Assembly: GCA_015179025.1 (NCBI GenBank)
Contig: WHUX01000217.1
Span: forward strand, 1-64,000
Origin: Terfezia claveryi
Lineage: Eukaryota; Ascomycota; Pezizomycetes; Pezizales; Pezizaceae
Length of the DNA stretch: 64,000 nt
Direction of reading: 5' to 3'
The translations under genes and the position numbers were made by a program. Of this stretch, positions 43,668-54,727 are shown in pieces (position 1 is the stretch's first letter; the number at the start of each line of letters is the position of its first letter). The notes below the pieces were generated by a model. The model did not search any database. It was not told the origin of the DNA and was given only the letters and a program-made list of their open reading frames with translations.

Positions 43668-46600
43668 CATTGAAATCTTCTCTCTATATTTCTAGTTTAT
43701 TATTATGCTCCATATTAGAAGAAGAATTAGAAGGAAATCATCTAGTAGTTACTTATGACATAAAAGATGAAAATAACCTCATTCCTACATATGTACTTAT
43801 AGATTGTAGAGCTATAGGGTATACATTTATAGATCAAGATTTTACGAGCCATCATAAACTTCCATTATATGAACTAAGAAAACCTCGAATACTAGAAATA
43901 ATCGATAGATGACTAATTGAATCCAGAATTATCACTTAAATGACAAAAATACAAATGACCATTGGGTAATACTATGAACAACTATTCTTATTTGTAACTA
44001 AACTTGAATATCACCTCTTAGTATTGAGAATACCTTGGCTTGGCCATCATGATATCAGTATCTAATTCATATGAAATACAATTACCTTTGGTTCTAAATA
44101 TTGTATACAATACTACTGTTAAAAACCCTTATCAATTACTAGAATTTCTATACTGATTCTACAAGGACCTCAAATTACTATAATAGCTGGCTCTACGTTC
44201 AATAGACAAATCAAAAAAGGGAAAAGGATAGAACAACCCTACCGGTTCACTATTTACAACCTCTATCAAGCTCTCAAGCTAGCCAAACCAGAACTTCACA
44301 GTGAAGATGATAAAATAAAAGAACTCCTTCCCACAGAATACCATAAATATTTACCCCTCTTCAAGAAAGCCGTTATAGAAGTACTTCCACCCCACCAACC
44401 CTATAATCACAAAATTCTACTAAAAGAAGTAGTTACACTACTATTCGGACCTCTATATTCCCTATCCAAACTAGAACTACAAGCCCTTAAAGAATGGATA
44501 GATGAAAACCTCTCAAAAGGATTCATATGTACTTCATCATCACCTATAGGAGCACCTATATTATTTGTCAAGAAAAAAGATGGGTCATTACACTTATGTA
44601 TTGATTATTAGGGACTAAATGATAGTACCATTAAGAACCAATATCTATTGCCTTTGATATGTGAAACATGCACCAGACTATCAAAAGTTTGTTACTATAT
44701 AATGCTAGATATACAATCTGTATACAACCTCATCACAATGGCAAAAGGGGAGTAATGGAAAATAGCATTTTTAATATATTACGGCCTATTTGAAACACTC
44801 GTCATACCATTCGGCCTTACAAATACCCTAGCCAGTTCCCAACATTTCATTAATGATATCCTCTACTCATTTCTAGATAATTTCTATATAACTTACTTAG
44901 GCAATATTTTAATATATAGCAATATACTAGAAGAATATAGACACCACATATCAAAGGTATTAGAAGTACTACCAAAAGCCAGACTATACCTAAAACTAGA
45001 AAAATGTGAATTCTATAAAACAAAAGTACAATATTTCCACCTAATAATATCCAAAAATAGTATACAAATGGAACCTACAAAAATCAAAGCTATTATTGAC
45101 TGAGAATTCCCAATTAACTTATATGATGCCAGATCTATCTTAGGATTCACTAATTTCTATCAACGGTTTATTAAAGATTTTGTCTCTATAGTAGCACCTA
45201 TAGTAAAGCTTACTACCAATAATACACCATGGAAATGGGATAATGAATATAAATCCATATTCCAATACCTTAAAAAAGCAATTACTATTGCTTCCATCCT
45301 CTAACATTTCGACCCAAACAATAAAATACTCATAGAAGCTGATGCCTCTAACTACGTTTCTGCTGTAATACTATTACAATACGATAAGAATAGAATACTA
45401 TATCCCATAGCATACTTTTTAAAGAAATATTCTCCAACTGAAGGCAACTACAAAATATATAATAAAGAATTAATAGTAATTGTATAATACTTCAAAGAAT
45501 AGAAACCAGAACTAGAATCCACCATATATCCCATTAAAGTACTCTCAGACTATAGAAATCTGAAATATTTCATATCTACAAAACTATTAAATAGATACTA
45601 AGCTAGATAGTCAGAGTATTTATTCTGCTTTAACTTCAAGATAATCTACCAACCAGAAAAATCCACTAGAAAACTGGATGCCCTCACAAGAATGTCAGGA
45701 GACTTTCCTAAAGAAAGGGATAAACATATATAATTCTAATATCAAGTGGTATTAAAACTCTATAACCTGGCAATAAATACAATGATGGAAGAGAGCTAAT
45801 CTATTGAGGACTTGTTCCAACAGGGATTTGCAATTGATCTAGTGCTACAGGAAATATTGAAGAAACTTCAACAGGGATAAAAACAATTAAAGGATATCTC
45901 ATTAGTAGAATGCAAAGAGGATAATAGCAAGGTGAGATTTCGGGGAAAAATTTACATACTAAACTATAATCCTCTGAAGCTACAATTAATTGAAGATTAC
46001 TATATAACTCCAATAGCAGGACATCTAAGGCGTTCTAAAACTATAGAATTATTATTGCGACTATACTATTGGCTACAAATGTATAAAGAAGTAGATCATT
46101 ATATTTGCAATTGTCATCCTTATTAATGATCAAAAATATCATGACATACTCCTTTCGGAATCCTATAACCATTATCAATACCAAAAGAGACTTGGTAAGA
46201 CATTTAAATAGATTTCATTATGGAACTACCTTGATCAAATGGATATAATTCAATTCTAGTAATAGTTTGCCAGTTGACAAAATTGCGCCACTTTATATCT
46301 TGTTGGGATACTACTACAGCTGAAAAACTAGTAGATATTTATGTAAGATATGTTTTCCGACTTTATAGTTTATCTAAAACAATCATTTGGGATAGAGGAA
46401 TACAATTTATTACAAAATTCTGGAAGACATTATGTCAAATCCTTCAGGTGAAGTCATTAGTTTCAAGCATATTCTACCCACAAACTGATGGTCAAACAGA
46501 ACAGATAAGTGCTATACTAGAATAGTACCTATGTATATATATTAATTATCTGTAAGACGATTAGGAAAATTAGCTTTATCTAGCTGAATTTGCATCAAAT

Positions 46601-47280
46601 AAACAAGTATTGGAAATGATAGGGGTATCCCCATTCTTTAATAACTACAGTGGAAATCCACAGCAGCAATTTGATTTGTCAATTATACCAAATGAATAAG
46701 GAGAATGGAATGCTATAAAATTAGCCACAAAGATAAAAAAACTCACAGAACATCTGCAATATGAAATGGCAAGAGCTTAAGCAAAGTAACAAAAACAAGT
46801 AGACAAATGACAGAAACTAGAACTCACATTCAAAGAAGGAGATTTAGTATGGTTTAATATACAACACGTTACTACACAATAACCAATTAAGAAGTTAGAT
46901 TATAAATATAAAGGACTATACAAGATATTGAAAGTCATATTCTTATATACCTATGAACTTAACTTTCTACCTACAATTCAATATCATTGGATTTAGTATG
47001 TCTCACTCCTGAAGCTTACAGATAATAATTCTCTACTTAGGCAGAAGAATTTTCCATCTCCACTCATCATAATTGATAATGAAGAAGAATGATATATAGA
47101 AGAAATTCTAGATTTATAGATATGATAGAAAAAACTCTAATATTTAATCAAATGGGTGGGTCACAATAACTTAGGCTGGGAACCAGCTATTAATATTAAT
47201 AAATTTAAAGCTATTGATCAATTTTACGCTCGGTACCTCAACAAGACAAGACTCTTACCCAAAAATACTACTAGTTAAAG
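43632..47280 (+). pseudogene. pol of C2: protease, RT, RNase H, integrase, chromodomain
   Basis: Protease at 43720-44110 has LIDCRAIGYTFIDQ (LIDCGASG in C1). RT follows with PILFVKKKDGSLHLCIDY near 44560 and YLGN in place of YLDD at 44894-44905, so it is catalytically dead. RNase H reads IEADASNYVSAV near 45340. Integrase has a decayed zinc module (about 46010-46130), WDRGIQFITKFW and HPQTDGQTEQ-like YPQTDGQTEQI near 46480, and the chromodomain ends GWEPAININKFKAID near 47200. The order and spacing equal C1. Many TAG, TAA and TGA stops are present but few frame changes, consistent with point mutation rather than deletion. Confidence 0.87.
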
Positions 47281-47313
47281 CCTTAGAGGACTTCAGCCTT
47301 AAGGGGGGGATAC

Positions 47314-47406
47314 TGTCATAGGCTATATTATAGAACTTTGTCATAAACTTTGTCATCAATTCTATTATAACTTTGTCATGAACTTTGTCATGAATTCTAT
47401 TATAAC
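47314..47406 (+). repeat. 3' LTR of C2, first part
   Basis: A purine tract AAGGGGGGGATAC precedes TGTCATAGGC. The segment is built of CTTTGTCATRAA and ATTCTATTATAA words in tandem and ends at the TTTAT used by C1 (47407-47411). Confidence 0.8.
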
Positions 47407-47411
47407 TTTAT

Positions 47412-47980
47412 TATCACAACCGTGTTCTTAGTCTTGATTTGACACTCGAACAGGCTTGTTCGGGTGTCGTGCTGTTTTGACACTCGAACAGGCTTGTTCA
47501 GGTGTCGTCGATTGGTGATTGTTATCTAAGCTTCCGAGATAGGAATCTCGGGAAGCTTATTCCTTCCACGGCCTTGGCCTGGAATCATGTATATATATCT
47601 TCGTCCCTCCGCCCTCTCGTTGGATCCCCATCCAACGTCTTGTATACCCAATATAGGACCTTGCTTCCCCCAGCGCTTGTGCACCTCCCTTGTGCACATC
47701 CTTGTCTCGAACAATACAACTCTGCAGTACAGCTGCCTCCCTTAAAATACGCGGCAACTGCCTCCGCGTGTCTCGTGCCCCTTGTCCTCTGCCTCTCTTG
47801 CCTTTTGCCCTTACCCCACTCGTCTCAGTCTTCCCCTAGTCACACACGTAGCGTTCCTACGTGTGTCTTACTCTAGCTTTTCCCCAGATCACACACATAG
47901 CACTCCTACGTGTGCGATTGCCCCTTGCCACTTCCCCGGCGTACCCCTTGGTCGCCTTGTTCCCCAGAGCCCTCATTACA
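47412..47980 (+). repeat. 5' LTR of C1
   Basis: It starts TATCACAACCG (TG changed to TA) and ends CATTACA. U3 has two tandem palindromes GACACTCGAACA ... TGTTCGGGTGTC (47440-47510) and a stem AAGCTTCCGAGAT ... ATCTCGGGAAGCTT at about 47527-47558. The TATA box TATATATATC starts at 47590 and is followed by the R hairpin GTTGGATCCCCATCCAAC (47619-47636). U5 has two CACACGTAG ... CTACGTGTG-type palindromes (47843-47865 and 47892-47914). Confidence 0.95.
47590..47599 (+). promoter_or_regulatory. TATA box of the C1 LTR
   Basis: TATATATATC at this place is repeated in the 3' LTR (near 53194) and, as TATATATAG, in C3. It lies about 30 bp before the conserved R hairpin. Confidence 0.7.
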
Positions 47981-47991
47981 CTACGTTGGAT
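47981..47991 (+). promoter_or_regulatory. candidate self-complementary primer-binding site
   Basis: Directly after the LTR the sequence is CTACGTTGGATC. ACGTTGGAT (47983-47991) is the exact complement of ATCCAACGT at 47630-47638 in the transcribed R region. C3 has the same pair (39711-39719 and 39368-39376). No TGG-initiated tRNA match is evident at the LTR edge. Confidence 0.5.
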
Positions 47992-48011
47992 CTTTCAGAC
48001 CAACCGGTACG

Positions 48012-49142
48012 ATGTCCGCGAATATTCCACTACCCACCGATAGATTCGCAGCCTGGAGGGCGACTCTGATTCCATCAGACCCGACAGAACTATCAGCATA
48101 CTGAAGAACTGTGATCGAAATATTCACAGAGACTTATGCTATTGGTGAACAACAAGGAGCGGACCTTCAGAAAGCCGAAAAGCGAATCCGAGAAGCCGAA
48201 GACGAAATAACCCTCCTTTGAGAAGATGCAGCAGAGGACAGGATAACCATCCGGAGACTGACTCGTGCCTTGGACCTGGCCGACAGTCCAAAGAACCAGA
48301 AAACACAAGACCTACCAACCCCGCCCAAGTTTAATGGGGACCGGGGCCGGTTACGAGCATGGAAGAACTCTGTACAAATAAAACTCTCTGGGGACTCGGC
48401 GAAGTTCCCCACTGTCCACCACCAGCTCTCATACGTCTATGGCCTCCTGGAGGGTAAGGCCATGGACCAGGTACAGCCCTTCGTCAAGGCAACGGGGATT
48501 GATCTGGTAGACATCCCGGCACTAATGGCAATCTTGGACCGAGCCTTTGGGGACCCGGATCCTAAAGGAACCGCCAGCAGGGCCCTGCGAGACCTCAAGC
48601 AAAAACACAATGAACTGTCAACCTATGTCACCGAGTTCTCCAGGCTGGCAGCAGAGCTCAATTGGAATGACGAAGCCAAGCTCGACCAGTTCAAAGACGG
48701 GCTTACCTTCGAGCTGAAAAAGGATCTGGTCTACTGCCCACCGACCAAGACCCTGGAGGAACTTATTGAGCAAGCTAGCTGGGTGGAACAGCAGACAGCG
48801 GCACTAAGAGCCCCCCAAAAGACACTCCCGACCTCGACTCCCTGTACCCCCTTCCCGATAGCATGCACCCAACAACAACCCACACCGGTCAACAAGCCTG
48901 CACACCCCTCCTTGTTAGCGGGTGGGGCTGCCTCCATAGACCTGTCAGCAGGTAGACCTCGTCTTACCCAGGAGGAAAGGGACCGTCGCCGCACTTAGGG
49001 TTTGTGCATTGCATGCGGAAAGGGGGACCATTTTATTGCGGCATGTCCCCTCCACAAAAACCGCTCGATGGACGCTCACGCCATCTCCGAATCCAGGATT
49101 GAAGAGGTGGATGAGTCGGGAAAAGCCCTGTCCCTTGCATAG
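48012..49142 (+). pseudogene. gag of C1
   Basis: ATG 48012 starts MSANIPLPTDRFAAWRATLI and one frame of 376 codons runs to TAG 49140-49142. Premature stops at 48102 (TGA), 48219 (TGA) and 48996 (TAG) each need one C-to-T reversal. A predicted coiled coil (QKAEKRIREAEDEITLL) precedes the capsid domain at about 48300-48790 (PPKFNGDRGRLRAWKNSVQ; AILDRAFGDPDPKGTASRA). The zinc knuckle CIACGKGDHFIAAC lies at 49005-49046. The C-terminus overlaps the pol frame and holds the slippery site. Confidence 0.9.
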
Positions 49143-49163
49143 TCACTGACACTAGCAAGGGAC
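49118..49163 (+). promoter_or_regulatory. -1 ribosomal frameshift signal: slippery GGGAAAA plus hairpin
   Basis: G GGA AAA at 49118-49124 lies in the gag phase as X XXY YYZ. Five nucleotides later GTCCCTTGC (49130-49138) pairs perfectly over 9 bp with GCAAGGGAC (49155-49163), leaving a 16-nt loop. The gag stop at 49140 lies inside the loop and the -1 frame is open into the protease. Confidence 0.8.
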
Positions 49164-52100
49164 CTGCACTAGATCATTTGTCTTTATCGTCTTTCTCTGT
49201 TCCTGCATCTATGTCTGTTGACGAATCTCACTTGTTTGGCGAGCACTTTGTAGTACCAATAACTATTGAATTCAATGGTAAAACAGTGGTAACATCAGCT
49301 CTCATAGATTGTGGTGCTTCAGGAATGGCCTTCATTGATCAGACCTTTGTCAGTAAAAATTCGATACCAACAGCCAAACTCAAGATCCCCCGCTGTCTTG
49401 ATGTTATTGATAGCCGTCCAATCTCTTCTGGGGCTATCACCGATCTTGCTTGCCTGCCCAGCGCCATTGGGGACCATTCGGAGAGTTTATCGATGTTTGT
49501 GACCAAGCTCAAATACCCCATTGTTCTGGGGATTCCTTGGCTCCGAATGCATGATGTCTCCGTTAACTTTGGCTCTTACACCTTGACTTTCAATAGTGGG
49601 TATTGCAAGAGGCACTGTGGTGCTTCACGAACTGCCGTTAAAGGGTTATGTGCACTACCCCCCTCGGTAGAGGACCCTGCCCAGGTAGTACACCAGACCA
49701 CATATATCAACGTTGACAACCCTCCTGCTTCCGTTCCTGTTCCCCCTGTTTCCCCAAAACCCCTGAGTGTTAGCTTTATTGGTGCAGGGGCTTTCGCTTA
49801 CCTCACTAGGAGGCACAAGCTGAAGGCACATGCCCTCTCTATACATGATATAAACCTGGAAATCAACAAGACAAGGTCCAAAGAAGAATGGAAGTCCATG
49901 GTCCTAGATGAATACCTCGAGTTTATTGACCTATTCTCGGAAAAGGCTGCGGAAAAGGTTGCCCCCACTGACCATACGACCATACAATCCCGCTGATTGA
50001 AGGAAAAACTCCCCCTTATGGCCCTCTCTATGGAATGTCCGAGGGGACTTGGAGGCCTTGAAGAAGTACCTGGAAGAAAACCTCAACAAGAGCTTCATTC
50101 GCCATAGCTCTTCTCCAGCGGGTGCCCCTATGCTATTTGTGAAAAAATCGGACGGCTCTCTTCGGTTGTGTGTGGACTATCGTGGCCTAAACGAGATAAC
50201 GGTCAAGAACAGGTATCCCCTACCTCTGATTCAGGAAACATTAGCCAGGCTCTCCAAGGCAAAATGGTTCACTAAACTGGATATGAGGGGAGCCTATAAC
50301 CTGGTCCGAATAGCTAAAGGTGAAGAGTGGAAAATGGCCTTCCCACCCGGTACGGCCACTTCGAGTACAATGTCATGCCCTTCGATTAACCAACGCCCCG
50401 GCCTCTTTTCAACACTTTATTAATGACACCCTACGAGACTTCCTGGATGTGTTCTGTACGGCTTACTTAGACGATATCCTAATCTATTCGGATACCCTAG
50501 CAGAGCACAAAATCCATGTCTGGCAGGTATTGGAGAAGCTGGAGCAAGCTGGGTTGTACCTCAAGCCCGAGAAATGCGAGTTCCATGTGCAGGAGGTTAA
50601 GTATCTAGAGTTGATCATCACCATGGAAGGTATTAGAATGGACCCTGCCAAGGTCACCGCTGTTCAGGAATGGGAAATCCCAGTAAATCTCAAGGATGTC
50701 CAGGCCTTCCTGGGATTCGCCAACTTTTACGACGGTTCATTCTAGGATATTCCAAGATCATGGCCCCCCTCACAGCTCTGACTAAAAAGGACCGGCGATT
50801 CCACTGGAGTCCAGAAGCCCAATCCGCCTTCCAGAACCTCAAGGAAGCCTCTGCTCAGCTCCCATACTAGCTCACTTTGATCCCAATAGCGAGTGTATCG
50901 TGGAAACGGATGCCTCCGACTATGTCTCCGCCAGAATCCTGTCCTAGTATGTCAATGGAGTCCTCCACCCGGTGGCCTATTTCTCCAAAAAGCACTCCCC
51001 GGCAGAGTGTAATTACGAGATCTATGATAAGGAATTAATGGCCATTGTCCGAGCTTTTGAGGAATGGAGGCCTCACCTGGAGTCAGCCAAGAGGATCATC
51101 GAGGTGCTATCCGATCATAAGAATCTTGAGTACTTCACCACCACTAAGCTGCTGAACCGACGGCAGGCTAGGTGGTCGGAGTTCTTATCTCAATTCAACT
51201 TTAAGATCAAGTATTGGCCTGGAAAAGCTGGGGGTAAGCCAGATGCACTGACCAGGATATCAGGAGATCTCCCTAAAGGGGGGGATGAAAGGCTGAAGTA
51301 CCAGAATCAGGTGGTACTGAAACCTAAAAATCTCGACCTGGCGGCCAATACCCTTGCGGAAGCTGAGGCTGACCTCTGACAACTAGTTGGACAAGCATAT
51401 GAGGACGACCCCCTGGCCAAGGAAATTATCACCGCAGTGGATTCTGGCCAGCGCCGCCACCCCAAGATCTCCCTAGCCGAGTGTACTGTCCAGGAAGGCC
51501 TCCTCTACCACCTCGAACGGCTGTATGTGCCGGATGGAGAGCTGCGCCTCCGATTAATCAAGGAACACCATGACAGCCTAGTTGCAGGTCACCCTGGAGT
51601 GGCCAAAACGTTAGAGCTTCTGGCCAGGAAATACACATGGATTGACCAACGGAAGGACGTGGAGCGGTACGTACGGAACTGCCACGTTTGCAAGCGTGCT
51701 AAGCCTGTCCGCCACACCCCGTATGGGACCCTGAAACCTCTGGATATCCCTGATCGGCCGTGGCTGCACCTGACTATGGACTTCGTGACAGGGTTGCCAG
51801 AAGATTCGGGGTTCAATGCCATCTTGATGGTGGTAGATCAGTTGACGAAAATGAGGCATGTTATACCTTGCTGGGACACCTGCTCCGCCCCAGAGTTAGC
51901 TAATCTCTACCTCAACAATTTATTCCGATACCATGGCCTTCCTGAGTCGATTGTATCCGACCGTAGCCCTCAGTTCACCTCAGAATTCTGGCAAGCCTTC
52001 TGCGAACTTCTGGGGATCAAAGTATGCCTGTCAACGGCATATCACCTCCAGACGGATGGCCAATTGGAGAGGATGAACGCCATTATGGAGCAATATCTGC

Positions 52101-52828
52101 GGGCCTTTGTCAATTACCAGCAGGATAACTGGGTTTCGTTACTGGCCACCTGCGAATTCGCTGCGAACAACCAGTTCTCGGAATCCTCCAAAACCTCCCC
52201 TTTCCTGGCTAATTACGGTTGGAACCCCTGGTTCGTGGATGCCCTGGCGCCCCTGCAAAAAGCCCACCCCCCAGCTAAGGAGTTCGCGGTTAGAATCGCT
52301 GAACTCCACCATACCCTGAAAGCCGAGCTGGGATATGCACAAGCCCGGCAAGCTGAGTATGCCAATGAATCACGGTTGCCAGCCCCCAGATATCAGCCAG
52401 GAGACAAGGTGTGGCTTTCCAGCATGCATTTCCGAACAGAACGCCCCTCCCGCAAGCTGGATCATAAATTCCTGGGACCCTTTAAGGTGTTGGCTGCTGT
52501 GGGCACTCATGCCTATCGATTGATTTTCCCCAAGGACATCAAAAGCCACTCGGTTGTACACGTATCAGAAATTGAGCCAGCCGCCGACGATCCCCTTCCC
52601 GGGCAAAAGCACCCCCCACCTCCTCCAGTGGTGATCGCAGGTGAAGAGGAGTGGGAGGTTGAGGAGGTACTGGACTCAAGGAAACGCTATGGACGAGTTC
52701 AGTATAAGGTCATGTGGTTAGGGGATGAGGAGGCTACCTGGCAACCCGCAGAGGACTTGGAGAATGCGCAGGATTTGGTCGCCCTATTCCACCAGCAATA
52801 CCCAAGGAAGCCTCACCCAATGGAATGA
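49124..52828 (+). pseudogene. pol of C1: protease, RT, RNase H, integrase, chromodomain
   Basis: After the -1 shift the frame is open to TGA 49994. Protease has ALIDCGASGMAFIDQ near 49300 and IVLGIPWL near 49525. RT spans about 50050-50740 with [15 protein letters not shown] and an intact YLDD at 50464-50475, but is split by frameshifts near 50000-50040, 50350, 50740 and 50870. RNase H (ETDASDYVSA near 50900) has a TAG at 50946 and ends at PDALTR. After TGA 51377 one open frame of 463 codons and more (to 52828) holds a complete integrase: HHDSLVAGH ... CHVCKRAK, MDFVTGLP, VSDRSPQFTSEFW and LERMNAI give H2C2 and D,D,E. A chromodomain (EWEVEEVLDSRKRYGRVQYK) ends it. Confidence 0.93.
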
Positions 52829-53016
52829 TGTTGTGTCTTTTGAGAGTCATACGGTGGGGCCCGTCCGACTCTCGTTCTTCTCGCTCTTCTCGTTCTTCTT
52901 GTTGTTTGGAGTTGGAATCCTTGTCGTTGCCTTTGTTGTTGTTTCCTGTGTTGATTTTGCCGGTTATCGTGCCCAGGCCTCCTAGTCGCTGGAGCTCCAG
53001 CCTAAAGGGGGGATAG
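52829..53016 (+). other. 3' untranslated region and purine tract of C1
   Basis: After the TGA at 52826-52828 come 188 bp with TTTGAGAGTCATACGG and CCCGTCCGACTCTCG, which recur near the start of the C3 LTR as CTGAGAGTCAGACAG and CTGTCCGACTCT. CTAAAGGGGGGATAG precedes the LTR. Confidence 0.8.
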
Positions 53017-53584
53017 TGTCACAACCGTGTTCTTAGTCTTGATTTGACACTCGAACAGGCTTGTTCGGGTGTCGTGCTGTTTTGACACTCGAACAGGCTC
53101 ATTCGGGTGTCGTCGATGGGTGATTGTTATCTTAGCTTCCGAGATAGAAATCTCGGGAAGCTTATTCCTTCCACGGCCTTGGCCTGGAATCATGTATATA
53201 TATCTTCGTCCCTCCGCCCTCTCGTTGGATCCCTATCCAACGTCTTGTATACCCAATACAGGACCTTGCTTTCCCCAGCGCTTGTGCACCTCCCTTGTGC
53301 ACATCCTTGTCTCGAACAATACAACTCTGCAGTACAGCTACCTCCCTTGACATACGCGGCAACTGCCTCCGCATGTCTCGTGCCCCTTGCCCTCTGCCTC
53401 TCTTGCCTCTTGCCCTTGCCCCCCCGTCTCAGTCTTCCCCTAGTCACACACGTAGCGTTCCTACGTGTGTCTTACCCTAGCCTTTCCCCAGATCACACAC
53501 GTAGCGCTCCTATATGTGCGATTGCCCCTTGCTACTTCCCCGGCGTACCCCTTGGTCGCTTTGTTCCCCAGAGCCCTCATTACA
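53017..53584 (+). repeat. 3' LTR of C1
   Basis: It starts TGTCACAACCG and ends CATTACA. It carries the same palindromes as the 5' LTR with a few arm changes (for example GGCTCATTCGGG). TTTAT follows. Confidence 0.95.
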
Positions 53585-53589
53585 TTTAT

Positions 53590-54067
53590 CATGAACTTTG
53601 TCACAGATTCTATTATGGAATCTGTCACAGACACTTTCACAGAATCTGTCACAGATTATTATGTACAATTACAAGCAATAGTTATTATACTTTAAGAGTC
53701 AGATAGGATTTAGTCTGAGTCTCAGATTGATGAAATATTGAGTATTACACATATAATCTTCCTTACATATATGATGATATCATAGAGTGAACAGCTATAT
53801 ATATATGAGGCCATAGTTGTATTCTTTGTTCTTGCTCTTCATGCAATATCTTATATATTGAGTCTTTCATACAAGTTGCCTTTTGTCCATAGTCTACATC
53901 TATACTATTGTCTACTAAATCTATAATAATACATATAGCAACTTGAAACTATACCATACTAGGGTGGTATAGTTTAGCCATTGTGTGCACTCCTTAAAGT
54001 CACGTTCATAGCTAATTGTCTATACCATAGTCTATGCTATTAGTCTTTCTTAGAATTGTTAATTATC
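53590..54067 (+). repeat. 3' LTR of C2, second part
   Basis: The C2 LTR resumes with three units of GAATCTGTCACAG or its relatives (53605-53660), then a TATA-like CTATATATATATGAGG near 53790. AACTATACCA (53947-53956) pairs with TGGTATAGTT (53965-53974) over 10 bp. The end is not marked by a clear CA and is set where A7 homology starts. Confidence 0.65.
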
Positions 54068-54727
54068 ATAGTAGATTTAATCCCGACCTAGCATCATATA
54101 CAAGTAAGCTGTCGAAACAGCAAGGAGAAACAAAGAAATGGGAATAGACAGATACTTATAATATGGTATTTAATAAACTAAAGTAACTCATGAATTCTCT
54201 ACATATTTTAAAACTCTGGAATAATAAGTTTACTGAATCCAAATATTTAGTCTATGATGCTAGTGATGTAGGACTAAGATCATGGATAGGTCAAGGATTA
54301 CTAACATACATTAGACTATTATACTACCACTTCAGAAAATTTAATATAGTATAACTTAATTATCTTACCTTCCAAAAGAAATTATTAGTAATTATTAACT
54401 TATAGAAATTTTTTGAAGCATAATTAAAAGGTCACAAGTTTACTATCCTTACTCACCACAAACTATTAGTAACATTATATTCTCAATACCAACAAGTCAG
54501 AAATTAAGGTAATAGCAAGATTCTCTAATAGAATTTGACACAGATATTCAGTATACTGTAGGAAAGGAAAATTTGATTGCAGATACTCTATCAACAAAGT
54601 ATAAATACTTTAACATTCCCACTATAAATGATGATTATATCCCTAATAGCATTGATCCTTCTAACCATAACTATAACTACAATATATCTACTAATACTTT
54701 AAGAACTTTCTAGTTACTATAAACCTT
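54068..54727 (+). pseudogene. A7: RT end and RNase H of a family A element
   Basis: From AGTAGATTTAATCCCGACC the sequence follows A1 from about 18225 to 18890: the thumb end of RT, RNase H (VYDASDVGL) and the linker. It stops where the A6 LTR begins. Stops are frequent. Neither its 5' part nor its 3' part is adjacent, so C2 and A6 bracket it. Confidence 0.85.

Larger units (their letters stand above)
47412..53584 (+). mobile_element. C1: nearly complete, young family C chromovirus
   Basis: LTRs of 569 and 568 bp differ at about 5 percent of positions by eye, almost all transitions. TTTAT stands on both sides (47407-47411 and 53585-53589). All expected parts are present in 6.2 kb: primer site, gag, frameshift signal, protease, RT, RNase H, integrase, chromodomain and purine tract (53003-53016). 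It retains many CpG sites and long open frames, but three stops in gag and several lesions in pol make it non-autonomous. Confidence 0.95.
43237..54067 (+). mobile_element. C2: family C chromovirus, 5'-truncated, 3' LTR split by C1
   Basis: Gag C-terminus, -1 frameshift site, protease, RT, RNase H, integrase and chromodomain run from 43237 to about 47280, followed by a purine tract and the 3' LTR at 47314. C1 interrupts that LTR at 47412-53584 and the LTR resumes after the TTTAT duplication at 53585-53589. The copy is much more AT-rich than C1. The far LTR end is placed at about 54067, where family A sequence starts; it is approximate. Confidence 0.85.
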
